A stretch of 62,519 bases of DNA from Alphaproteobacteria bacterium (GTDB taxonomy: Bacteria; Pseudomonadota; Alphaproteobacteria; Rs-D84): positions 80,524 through 143,042 of the forward strand of contig JAFURB010000003.1 of NCBI GenBank assembly GCA_017472065.1. The letters are read 5' to 3'. Of the stretch, positions 44,400 through 51,917 are shown one piece after another (position 1 is the stretch's first letter; each line of letters begins with the position of its first letter). The notes beneath the pieces are model-generated. The model had not been told where the DNA came from. It did no database searches and saw only the letters and a list, made by a program, of their open reading frames with translations. The translations under genes were made by a program, and so were the position numbers.

Positions 44400-45503
44400 T
44401 TATTTCATACGCTGATAAAAACCAACAATGGATTCAAACAACCGGTTTGCATGTTGTATTGCCGCCGCGCGCCACCGCGCATCTGATGGATACCAACTTT
44501 CGGTTAGGTTCTTTATGGTCTGTGGGCTTATACAACCATGATGTATCAAATCATATCGCGCATCCCCCATATCCATACGCTTGTAAATCGGCGACATTAT
44601 TGGAAATTCGCCCGTACCGATTTCAAAATCTGCGGTATATACCGGGGTGTCTATTGAACCATATCGTGCCTCTAAACAATCGACCAAATCCCCCAGTAAC
44701 ACAGGTCCATCAATCGCACGTTCATCTGATATAACATTTGGATACATCTGGGTAAAATATTGTGTGTTTTTGTGATTTTCTGGATGCGACACCAACAATT
44801 GCCCCGTTACGGTTCCCTGGCGACGATTAAAACGCCCCAGGCCCGTATGCAACCCAATTGATGTTAGTGATTGTGCATCACGCATAATTTCATCATAGAT
44901 ATGCATAGTCATTTTATTTTCAACCATGGGTGCCGCACCACCATAAAATAAACCGTATGGGTGTGTATATTGTCCATGACTGATTGCATCCCACGCGCCA
45001 TCGTGTAAATGGTCACGGCGAAATTGTTTTATTTTTTCTTTTTTCGTTTTTGCATCTGGTCGTGACAACAACAAATCGTGCGCCAATTCATATTTTGGAT
45101 TCTGGGGCAGGGTATCTGGCCGACTAAAATCCACACCAAAGTTTCTATTCAAATCCACCAGTCCACCATTTTGCACATCCAACACTTCGCGCATACGGTT
45201 CTGCATCCCCCAACCATTAATCGCATGGATTAAAACAAAAGTATATCTGGCCAGCATTTCTGGCGAAAGATTGCACGCAATTTTATCCAGGAACATATTT
45301 TGTGCAGCACTGCCAAAATACCCTTCCAGTCCATGTACACCCGAATTAACAACAATCTTGTGTGGGCCACGACCGATTGTTACATATGGGATATCAAAAA
45401 CATGATTATCTGCCACACACCATCGCAAATCACCATGCTGGGATGCATTTTTACAGAATTTATCTGTTGCCTGGTACCAATTTTCGGAATAATACTTTTG
45501 CAT
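44400..45503 (-). CDS. DUF2817 family, M14-like carboxypeptidase
   Basis: 367 residues, no signal peptide. Zinc-site-like NSGVHGLEGYFGSAAQ (about 50-65), then DLNRNFGVDF (the Asn-Arg motif of M14 peptidases), SIGLHTGLGRF with the third ligand and a distal TADFEIGTGEF containing the catalytic-type Glu. The DUF2817 family belongs to the M14 fold; the substrate is not known. It lies 45 bp after tolA with AAAGGC before the ATG and is probably read from the tol operon. Confidence 0.8.
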   Translation of the reverse strand: MQKYYSENWYQATDKFCKNASQHGDLRWCVADNHVFDIPYVTIGRGPHKIVVNSGVHGLEGYFGSAAQNMFLDKIACNLSPEMLARYTFVLIHAINGWGMQNRMREVLDVQNGGLVDLNRNFGVDFSRPDTLPQNPKYELAHDLLLSRPDAKTKKEKIKQFRRDHLHDGAWDAISHGQYTHPYGLFYGGAAPMVENKMTMHIYDEIMRDAQSLTSIGLHTGLGRFNRRQGTVTGQLLVSHPENHKNTQYFTQMYPNVISDERAIDGPVLLGDLVDCLEARYGSIDTPVYTADFEIGTGEFPIMSPIYKRMDMGDARYDLIHHGCISPQTIKNLTESWYPSDARWRAAAIQHANRLFESIVGFYQRMK

Positions 45504-45548
45504 TTTTTTGCCTTTGGTTTGTTCTCTCTCCCCGCGGGCAGTAATCCC

Positions 45549-46310
45549 TTACATTACCTTGCCTGATGTCGGATAAAATGTTAATTGGATTTTTTCCCAC
45601 TTGCTAAATTCATTTGCGGGCAACATATCCAGTGGCTGACACACATTTATCGCATCACGAATAGTTTCCAAAACATACGCAAATGCAGGATCGGTTTCTG
45701 CGCGCGCCTCTGATTCAAACCATATGTCGCGCACCGTGCCATTGCGTCGCATCGTTAAATGTGCCACTGCACGAATATCGCTAATGTCAGTGCGTGTTGT
45801 ATCAACAACCCAACAACGTGTCATCGCAACGCGCAACGCATCGACAACAGACACCGTCATTGTTCTGTCCAAACTCATCACTTCGCGATTAACACGAATT
45901 ACCCGTTTTTTCTTGGGCGCAGGTGCCGGTTCAACTTTTTTTTCTTCGACCGGTTCTGGCTTTTTATCTTCTTTTTCCGGCTCTGGTTCCGGTTCTTCGA
46001 CCAATGACGGTTCTTCGATTGGTTTTGGTTCTTCTTTTTCTGGTTCTGGCTCTGGTTGCGGCTTTGGCTTTGGTTTTTCTTCTTTGACCTTTTCCGGTGC
46101 CACATCCGCATTTACATTTTGCAGTTTTGTTTCGTCCCCAGAAATCTTGACATTATTCAAGTCAATTTCCATTATTTCAATTCTGTCTGGCGCCACCAGT
46201 CGTGCGCGATCCATAATAATCACCACCGATGTTACCAACATCGCCACAACCAACAGGTGCCCCCCAACAGACATCAATATGTTTTCAAGATTAAAATACC
46301 TATTTTTCAT
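45549..46310 (-). CDS. tolA: TolA-like envelope protein
   Basis: 253 residues. An inner-membrane helix (about 8-30) is followed by a Pro/Glu/Lys-rich periplasmic spacer (KPKPKPQPEPEPEKEEPKP) and a C-terminal TolA/TonB-like domain (AVAHLTMRRNGTVRDIWFES). It would link TolQ-TolR to the outer membrane. The true start is the ATG at 46310; a TTG nine bases upstream lies in the repeat. The heptad array of the inserted element ends only 3 nt before this ATG, leaving no ribosome-binding site. tolB and pal are not in the window. Confidence 0.85.
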   Translation of the reverse strand: MKNRYFNLENILMSVGGHLLVVAMLVTSVVIIMDRARLVAPDRIEIMEIDLNNVKISGDETKLQNVNADVAPEKVKEEKPKPKPQPEPEPEKEEPKPIEEPSLVEEPEPEPEKEDKKPEPVEEKKVEPAPAPKKKRVIRVNREVMSLDRTMTVSVVDALRVAMTRCWVVDTTRTDISDIRAVAHLTMRRNGTVRDIWFESEARAETDPAFAYVLETIRDAINVCQPLDMLPANEFSKWEKIQLTFYPTSGKVM

Positions 46311-46313
46311 AAT

Positions 46314-46341
46314 GTTCAAAGTTCATAGTTCAAAGTTCAAT
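46314..46341. repeat. Heptad array, 3' end of four-helix-bundle unit 1
   Basis: Four 7-bp units on the plus strand: GTTCAAA, GTTCATA, GTTCAAA, GTTCAAT. They are inverted relative to the array at 46714-46747. The stop codon of the enclosed gene (TGA) is supplied by the first unit. Confidence 0.9.
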
Positions 46342-46699
46342 TATTGTTGGAACGATTTTTCATTGTTTTTGTAGTTGCTGTTAATATTCTGGTTAACTCA
46401 TTGCAATCCGCATAAATACTTTTATACTCCTTTTCTGTTATTATTACAGATTCATACAGTAAATCTAACCAGTACTGAGTTTCGGCGCATTCTTTCAGTG
46501 CAATATAAACTTTTAGAATAAAATCTTTTCTTGTCATTGCACATTCTGCTTCTGCCAAATTTGCACCAATACTTGTTCCACTACGCAACAGCTGATTAGA
46601 AAGAACAAACTCTTTTTTCGTATCAACTAGATATCTATACAAGTGTATTATTCGCAATGCAAATTTTTTACTCTTAATTAATCCTATATTATCTTTCAT
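46337..46699 (-). CDS. Four-helix-bundle protein (S23/23S rRNA IVP/Avd-like), copy 1
   Basis: 120 residues from the ATG at 46699, about 10 nt after AAGG. Hallmark [18 protein letters not shown] (about residues 37-54) and YIALKECAETQYWLDLLYES define the four-helix-bundle family known from ORFs in 23S rRNA intervening sequences and as Avd in diversity-generating retroelements. A longer in-frame reading to 46741 translates the repeat array itself. No reverse transcriptase or rRNA is nearby. The biochemical role of such stand-alone copies is unknown. About half its residues match copy 2. Confidence 0.85.
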   Translation of the reverse strand: MKDNIGLIKSKKFALRIIHLYRYLVDTKKEFVLSNQLLRSGTSIGANLAEAECAMTRKDFILKVYIALKECAETQYWLDLLYESVIITEKEYKSIYADCNELTRILTATTKTMKNRSNNN

Positions 46700-46713
46700 T
46701 TTTGTATGCCTTA

Positions 46714-46747
46714 TTTGCACTTTGCACTTTGAACTTTGCACTTTATG
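46714..46747. repeat. Heptad array, 5' end of four-helix-bundle unit 1
   Basis: Plus-strand units TTTGCAC, TTTGCAC, TTTGAAC, TTTGCAC and a partial TTTATG, the reverse complement of the other end. It fills the gap between the tolR stop and the enclosed gene. Confidence 0.9.
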
Positions 46748-46749
46748 TT

Positions 46750-47148
46750 TTATTCTGGCTGTGTACGCAATCCAACTTTCTGGAAACCTGCATCTTTTAA
46801 TTTTCCCATCATAGACATAACCGCACCATAATCGGCGGATGTGTCACCACTTATTGTTATGGTTAATTGCGGATTTTCGCCACGCATTGCAATTGCGCGT
46901 TTTACAATTTCATCGCGTGTTAATTGCGTTTCAGACAAATAATAATTGCCATTTTTATCAACACTGATTTGAATTGCATGGTCGTGACCGGTCATTGCCG
47001 ACGCACCAGCGCGTGGTAAATTCAAATCAATCCCCGTTGTCATCATTGGTGTTGTCACCATAAACACCGCCAATAACACCGTCATCACATCAATCATAGG
47101 TGTCAATTGAATCGATGTGTCATTATTTCTGCGTCTTAATCTGGACAT
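46750..47148 (-). CDS. tolR: TolR, Tol-Pal membrane protein
   Basis: 132 residues, ExbD/TolR family. One N-terminal membrane helix with the functional Asp (QLTPMIDVMTVLLAVFM, about 17-33) and a periplasmic domain (LTITISGDTSADYGAVM, GLRTQPE). It forms the proton-driven motor with TolQ, 12 bp upstream. The element unit 1 begins right after its stop. Confidence 0.92.
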   Translation of the reverse strand: MSRLRRRNNDTSIQLTPMIDVMTVLLAVFMVTTPMMTTGIDLNLPRAGASAMTGHDHAIQISVDKNGNYYLSETQLTRDEIVKRAIAMRGENPQLTITISGDTSADYGAVMSMMGKLKDAGFQKVGLRTQPE

Positions 47149-47160
47149 ATTGAGCCACCA

Positions 47161-47640
47161 TTATTTTTTTGATTTAACTTCTTTGCAGGCACAATCCAGA
47201 CGTTCATATAAATCATCGGCCTTTTTAGAATAAATCTGGTGCGCGATTGCCGCCGGAATCGCCGCAATCAACCCCAATGCCGTTGTACCCAATGCCACCG
47301 CCAATCCAGGGGCAATAACACCAATGCTGACCGATTGGTTGACACCAATGGATGCGAACGAATCCATAACACCCCAAACCGTACCAAACAAACCAATAAA
47401 TGGTGAAATATAAGCCACCATGGACAAGAACCACAAATTCTTGTCGAACGGACGAATAAACACATCCAGATTTTCATTTGGTTTCATTTTTAACTGATTG
47501 CGTTTATGTGCATGCCACAGACGAATTTTTTCAACAATAACTGCCCATGATAAAACACTGAATACAACCAAAACGATTGACACAAATACGGTCATCAAAT
47601 CGCCTGTAAACAAACTTAATAACGAGAAATTATTTTGCAT
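47161..47640 (-). CDS. tolQ: TolQ, unusually short
   Basis: 159 residues against about 230 in E. coli. TM1 is near 14-36, TM2 near 70-93 (SMVAYISPFIGLFGTVWGVM) and TM3 near 103-128 (VIAPGLAVALGTTALGLIAA, with the conserved Thr and Pro pattern). The loop between TM1 and TM2 is only about 35 residues instead of about 90. AGGAAAGG precedes the ATG. Works with TolR and TolA in outer-membrane constriction. Confidence 0.9.
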   Translation of the reverse strand: MQNNFSLLSLFTGDLMTVFVSIVLVVFSVLSWAVIVEKIRLWHAHKRNQLKMKPNENLDVFIRPFDKNLWFLSMVAYISPFIGLFGTVWGVMDSFASIGVNQSVSIGVIAPGLAVALGTTALGLIAAIPAAIAHQIYSKKADDLYERLDCACKEVKSKK

Positions 47641-47667
47641 TTTCCTTTCCTTTTCTTTTTTTATTTT

Positions 47668-48042
47668 TTATACCAATCCACTGATAAAATTATCTGGTAT
47701 CTTCTTAGGCCGCATATTACCGCCCAGATACGCAACTTTGATGTTTATTATAGCAGAAATTATTCCGTCTTTCACGAACTTTTGTTCAACCTTGACCGAT
47801 GCAGCCCCCACATCTGTCATTTGTGTTTCAACAACAAATTCGTCACCAACTTTTAAGGGCTGTAAATACTTGATATTTAATTCGCGCACAACAAAACCGA
47901 TGTCGCCATCGACCGCCACCCGACCACGCAACCAATTCATGCGTGCGCGTTCTGCAATTTCCAGATAACGCGCATGATAAACAATGCCTTCGGCATCGGT
48001 ATCGGCATATGCGATTGTAAAGGGGAATATATGCGTTGTCAT
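47668..48042 (-). CDS. ybgC: YbgC-type acyl-CoA thioesterase
   Basis: 124 residues, single hot-dog domain. The 4HBT signature YADTDAEGIVYHARYLEIAE (about 10-29) includes the catalytic Asp. The ATG at 48042 lies 4 nt after the ruvB stop with GGAG inside the ruvB end. It stands before tolQ, as in most proteobacteria. Confidence 0.9.
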   Translation of the reverse strand: MTTHIFPFTIAYADTDAEGIVYHARYLEIAERARMNWLRGRVAVDGDIGFVVRELNIKYLQPLKVGDEFVVETQMTDVGAASVKVEQKFVKDGIISAIINIKVAYLGGNMRPKKIPDNFISGLV

Positions 48043-48046
48043 ATTA

Positions 48047-49036
48047 CTATTTCTCCAGCCCCAGGTGTTTATAACCTGCATCTGTTACAATACGACCACG
48101 CGGTGTACGCTGAATAAACCCTAACTGCATTAAATATGGTTCAATAACATCTTCGATTGTATCTGCCGGCTCTGACAATGCTGCAGACAGGTTTTCAATA
48201 CCAACCGGCCCGCCGGCATAATGTTTAATAATCGTATTCATATATTCACGATCAATTTCATCCAACCCACATGCATCAATATGCAATTGGAACAGGGTGG
48301 TTTTAATAATATCGGCTGTAATTTGATTCTTAGACAATGCGCCGGCAAAGTCACGCGCGCGTTTCAACAATCTATTTGCAATACGCGGTGTTCCGCGCGC
48401 CGACCGCGCCAACATCAACGCGCCATCGGTATCAATTGGTGTCCCCAAAATATTTGCGCTGCGCTGAATAATTTTTGCCAAATCATCTGGGCTGTAAAAT
48501 GTCAATCGCAAATCGATTCCAAATCGGTCACGCAATGGATTTGACAGCAATCCTGTACGCGTTGTTGCACCCACCAATGTAAACGGGGGCAGGTCAATTC
48601 TAACACTTTTCGCACTTGGCCCTTCGCCCAACATGATATCCAACTTGAAATCTTCCATTGCAGAATACAAGACTTCTTCGATTGCTGTCGGCAAACGATG
48701 GATTTCATCAATAAACAGAACATCCATTGGTTCCAGCGATGTTAAAATCGCCGCCAAATCCCCTTGCTTGGTCAACATTGGTGCCGCCGTTGCACGGAAA
48801 TTAGTACCTAATTCATTTGCAACAATGTGCGCCAGTGTCGTTTTACCCAACCCCGGGGGACCATACAGCAATACATGGTCCATTGCCTCGCCCCGGTTTC
48901 GCGCACCCGACACAAACACCGACAGGTTTTGTTTCAAACTTTCATGCCCAATAAAATCAGACAACGATCGTGGACGAATTGTCGCCGCCATATCGTCTGG
49001 AATATTTGCATCTAAAAAACGTTCCTTCGTACTCAT
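48047..49036 (-). CDS. ruvB: Holliday junction branch-migration ATPase RuvB
   Basis: 329 residues. [20 protein letters not shown] at the N-terminus, Walker [15 protein letters not shown] (about 59-72), Walker [11 protein letters not shown], sensor [20 protein letters not shown] and the winged-helix C-terminus ([20 protein letters not shown]). ruvA and ruvC are not adjacent. The ribosome site AGGGAC lies in the loop of a small hairpin directly before the ATG. Confidence 0.96.
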   Translation of the reverse strand: MSTKERFLDANIPDDMAATIRPRSLSDFIGHESLKQNLSVFVSGARNRGEAMDHVLLYGPPGLGKTTLAHIVANELGTNFRATAAPMLTKQGDLAAILTSLEPMDVLFIDEIHRLPTAIEEVLYSAMEDFKLDIMLGEGPSAKSVRIDLPPFTLVGATTRTGLLSNPLRDRFGIDLRLTFYSPDDLAKIIQRSANILGTPIDTDGALMLARSARGTPRIANRLLKRARDFAGALSKNQITADIIKTTLFQLHIDACGLDEIDREYMNTIIKHYAGGPVGIENLSAALSEPADTIEDVIEPYLMQLGFIQRTPRGRIVTDAGYKHLGLEK

Positions 49037-49062
49037 AAAAATAGTCCCTATTTTTATTCGGT

Positions 49063-49090
49063 GTTCAGAGTTCAGAGTGCAGAGTACAGT
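49063..49090. repeat. Heptad array, 3' end of four-helix-bundle unit 2
   Basis: Plus-strand units GTTCAGA, GTTCAGA, GTGCAGA, GTACAGT. They code for the last residues of the enclosed protein (CTLHSEL) and supply its stop codon. Confidence 0.9.
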
Positions 49091-49442
49091 TATTCAACTT
49101 CTCTTGCATTGTTTGCGTCGTTTTATTCAACATTCGTGCAATATCATTACAATCCTTGAATAAACTTTTGTGCATCTGACCATTTATAAAATCTGCATCC
49201 CTTAACAAATCCAACCAATACATAGTTTCTTCAGCTTCCTTCAAGGCAATATATATTTTTGCCAGAAAGTCTTTTTTTGATATACCACACACAGATTCCG
49301 CAATATTCGCACCTATGCTTGTTCCACTACGCAAAATCTGCTTAGACATAACAAACTCCTTCTGCGTGGTTGTTAAAAACCTATACAGATTCACTATTCT
49401 AAGTGCAAACTTCTTGCTTTTTTGCTTAGCTGTTTCTTTCAT
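49065..49442 (-). CDS. Four-helix-bundle protein (S23/23S rRNA IVP/Avd-like), copy 2
   Basis: 125 residues. Shares [36 protein letters not shown] and [19 protein letters not shown] with copy 1. AAGGGTGG lies before the ATG at 49442. The C-terminus runs into the repeat array, adding CTLHSEL. Function of stand-alone members is unknown; nucleic-acid binding is suspected from the Avd homologues. Confidence 0.86.
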   Translation of the reverse strand: MKETAKQKSKKFALRIVNLYRFLTTTQKEFVMSKQILRSGTSIGANIAESVCGISKKDFLAKIYIALKEAEETMYWLDLLRDADFINGQMHKSLFKDCNDIARMLNKTTQTMQEKLNNCTLHSEL

Positions 49443-49453
49443 TGTCCACCCTT

Positions 49454-49483
49454 ACTGCACTCTGAACTCTGCACTCTGCAAAC
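49454..49483. repeat. Heptad array, 5' end of four-helix-bundle unit 2
   Basis: Plus-strand units ACTGCAC, TCTGAAC, TCTGCAC, TCTGCAA, reverse complement of the 49063 array; it directly abuts the stop codon of the upstream hydrolase gene. Confidence 0.9.
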
Positions 49484-50143
49484 TTATAACAACTTATCTT
49501 CTGCACTTTCACGGCCCACATATGCCTTCAGGTCATTATACATCTGGCGCAGGTCGGCCGGCTGGCTGTACGCGGCATCAGAATTCTTTACCCGAATAGT
49601 TTCCAAATCAATCTGGGCCTGTTTTTTAAGAACCTGGGTCAGATGCGTTGCAAACGCGCGTGCATCATCAGACTCGTTCGCCCCCTGTAACAACAACCCA
49701 CGATTTGGTCGTGGTGACAGAAAAGCAAAATCAGACACCGATGAATCCGGCGACACCAATGCAAACCCAGAAATTTCTGGACGGCGCATCATGGCCTGTA
49801 AAACATACCACGCCCCCAATTGGTGTCCCGCCAGCCAAATTTTATCACTGTCTTCGTTATGATTTTGAATCCAGTCAATCACCGTCGCAATATCTAACAT
49901 ATTTTCAGATGTGGTACCGATTGCCCCTTCGGAATCATTAACGCCACGATAGTTAAATCGAACCACAGAAAAACCAATATCCATGAACGCACGGAACATT
50001 GCATATGAAACACGATCGTTCATGTGGTATTTCTGGCGCGGATTTCCCGACAGCACCACCGCCAATGGTGCGCCCGGCAAAGCAGACTTGTGATAAACTG
50101 CGTGTAATTTTCCTGATTCTCCGCCGATAATAATATCAACCAT
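49484..50143 (-). CDS. Alpha/beta hydrolase-fold protein with Gln at the nucleophile position
   Basis: 219 residues, a family of short cytoplasmic alpha/beta proteins (APLAVVLSGNPRQKYHMNDR, VVRFNYRGVNDSEG). The nucleophile elbow, normally GxSxG, reads LAGHQLGAW (about residue 104-112), so the Ser is replaced by Gln. An Asp and a His equivalent are also not obvious. It may be a non-catalytic binding protein. First gene before the ruvB-tol run. Confidence 0.75.
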   Translation of the reverse strand: MVDIIIGGESGKLHAVYHKSALPGAPLAVVLSGNPRQKYHMNDRVSYAMFRAFMDIGFSVVRFNYRGVNDSEGAIGTTSENMLDIATVIDWIQNHNEDSDKIWLAGHQLGAWYVLQAMMRRPEISGFALVSPDSSVSDFAFLSPRPNRGLLLQGANESDDARAFATHLTQVLKKQAQIDLETIRVKNSDAAYSQPADLRQMYNDLKAYVGRESAEDKLL

Positions 50144-50228
50144 ATTGATTCACCTTTCGTAAATTTAATCTAATTCGTAATAAACTTAGAACAAACGGTT
50201 ATCAATTTTCAATAAAAATATTTTTGTT

Positions 50229-50258
50229 TTGACACAATTATATAAAATGTTCTAAAAT
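50229..50258 (+). promoter_or_regulatory. Promoter of the secreted-protein gene at 50286
   Basis: -35 TTGACA (50229-50234), 18-nt spacer, -10 TAAAAT (50253-50258), start about 20 nt before the ATG. Confidence 0.6.
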
Positions 50259-50285
50259 TCGACATAAGAGAAAAAGGCAGCATAA

Positions 50286-51209
50286 ATGAAAAGATTCTTT
50301 TTAACCGGTATTTTATTGGCATTGACGACATCATACGCATACGCGAACCCAGAAATGGTCATGGAAGATTTCCAGACAATCTACACTGAAACACCGGTTC
50401 AGTCATACTATGCATACCCAGACGATCCGAACTTTATTCCAGAAACAGAATTCATGGAACGCGCGGACAGTGTTGATTATGATAAAAACATAATGGATGC
50501 GCGCGCCGCCGAAGAAATGGCGCACCCAGGCGTTATGTTTGCTAATCGTCCAATGGTGATTTGTCGTAATTTTGGTTGCACGCGTTTGAACGACCGTATT
50601 ACACGTGCCTTTTTATTCAACAGTTTGTCTAATATGTTTATGATGAACGCCCACTCGCGCGTGTACATTTGCGAAGCGGATCCGTTCTCGCGCGATTGTT
50701 TACAATCTGGCATATCGTTCCCTGTTCGCAGTGGCATTGCCAACGCAATGGTAAAAATCCCCAAGGCCACAATTTCCCAGGTCAGTGTTTCAACCGGCCT
50801 GTCCAAGGCGACCGTTGGCATGACATACGATTTCTTGGTAAATGGGATTGATCGCGTATGCGAACCAACCGTTATGGATTTGATGGTCCCCGTTAATTCC
50901 GAAGCGGTCCTGTCAAACCGTGAATTCGCATGCAATATGACCAGTGACGGCATCAGCAGTGTTTCTTTAATCGTAAGTCTTGACTATATTGACCTGGATT
51001 ATGGAATCCTGGGTGGTTATTATTCCCTGGGGATGCAGGGACCAACAACTGGCGGTGGCACTGGATACGCGTTGTTCAAAACTGAATTTACCACCGGCGG
51101 AATGCAGTTCCGCGCATCACTTCTGGGCGAAGATGGCAACAACGGTGCCAACAGTGCATACATGATGATTCAGCCTGGCGAATACGCGGTCGAACCATTG
51201 GATAAATAA
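50286..51209 (+). CDS. Secreted protein of unknown function
   Basis: 307 residues with a signal peptide (MKRFFLTGILLALTTSYAYA). The mature protein is acidic with a Tyr-rich start, a middle segment with paired Cys (VICRNFGCTRLNDRI, YICEADPFSRDC), and a C-terminal Gly-rich beta region (LGGYYSLGMQGPTTGGG). No family recognised; periplasmic or surface location is inferred. It stands directly before the two-component genes. Confidence 0.72.
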   Translation: MKRFFLTGILLALTTSYAYANPEMVMEDFQTIYTETPVQSYYAYPDDPNFIPETEFMERADSVDYDKNIMDARAAEEMAHPGVMFANRPMVICRNFGCTRLNDRITRAFLFNSLSNMFMMNAHSRVYICEADPFSRDCLQSGISFPVRSGIANAMVKIPKATISQVSVSTGLSKATVGMTYDFLVNGIDRVCEPTVMDLMVPVNSEAVLSNREFACNMTSDGISSVSLIVSLDYIDLDYGILGGYYSLGMQGPTTGGGTGYALFKTEFTTGGMQFRASLLGEDGNNGANSAYMMIQPGEYAVEPLDK

Positions 51210-51272
51210 TCGTGGTATGTGTAGGGGGGGATTTTTACGCGTACCACATAACACTTACACGAACCACATACA

Positions 51273-51917
51273 ATGAATAAAACAGTTCTTATTATTGATG
51301 ATGACGATATCCTTCGCAGTGCGTTGGCGCGCGGTCTGCGTAACGAAGGTTTTTGTGCAATAACAGCCCAATCTGCCGAACATGCCGACGATGTTTTGAA
51401 ACGCATATCCGTGGATGCAATTGTCCTGGATCGTATGATGACCGGCATGGACGGGTTAAGTTTTTTACAGAAAATACGAAAATCTGGCAATTTAACACCT
51501 GTTATTATGCTGACTGCGATGACGGGGGCAGAAAACACGATTGATGGTTTGTCGTCTGGGGCAAATGATTATCTGGCAAAACCGTTCCAGATGCGTGAAT
51601 TAATACTGCGCCTGAACAATATAATCAAGAACCAGCCCGACACACAAAATAAATTACCGACCGGACTAACATTTGCCAATGATGAATTTTTTGTATCCGC
51701 CAACGGGACATCTAATTTATTGGCATTATCCGGCGAAGAAAAGAAATTATTATCAGCCCTGACCACGCCTGTGGGCAACATTGCACCGGCGGCCCCGATG
51801 GTTGCAAAACGCTTGCGCGCAAAATTAAATATAGTATTATCAGATTTGGATATAATAACAATCCGCGGTCGTGGATATAAATTAATAGACACAACCGACA
51901 ACAATAGGAATGAATAA
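51273..51917 (+). CDS. OmpR-type response regulator with a shortened DNA-binding domain
   Basis: 214 residues. The receiver domain is complete: acidic pair VLIIDDDD, phospho-Asp in AIVLDRMMTGMDG (about residue 53), VIMLTAM and the Lys in YLAKPF. The winged helix-turn-helix is reduced (LSGEEKKLLSALTT, KRLRAKLN, TIRGRGYKL): the loop and positioning helix normally between them are mostly missing. Its stop abuts the kinase ATG, so the two form an operon. Confidence 0.88.
   Translation: MNKTVLIIDDDDILRSALARGLRNEGFCAITAQSAEHADDVLKRISVDAIVLDRMMTGMDGLSFLQKIRKSGNLTPVIMLTAMTGAENTIDGLSSGANDYLAKPFQMRELILRLNNIIKNQPDTQNKLPTGLTFANDEFFVSANGTSNLLALSGEEKKLLSALTTPVGNIAPAAPMVAKRLRAKLNIVLSDLDIITIRGRGYKLIDTTDNNRNE

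Larger units (their letters stand above)
46314..46747 (-). mobile_element. Putative element unit 1: four-helix-bundle gene between inverted heptad arrays
   Basis: About 430 bp inserted between tolR and tolA, in operon orientation, starting 8 nt after the tolR stop and ending 3 nt before the tolA ATG. Both ends are arrays of four 7-bp units of the CAAA variant, in inverted orientation. No transposase is encoded. Mobility is inferred from the second copy at 49063 and the solo array at 54730. Confidence 0.6.
49063..49483 (-). mobile_element. Putative element unit 2: four-helix-bundle gene between inverted heptad arrays
   Basis: About 420 bp between the hydrolase gene and ruvB, in operon orientation, beginning immediately after the hydrolase stop. 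Same layout as unit 1, but the heptads at both ends carry CAGA instead of CAAA. Confidence 0.6.

Noticed and set aside
46337-49442. A diversity-generating retroelement, because the proteins resemble Avd
   Set aside because: No reverse transcriptase, template repeat or variable repeat is present in the window.
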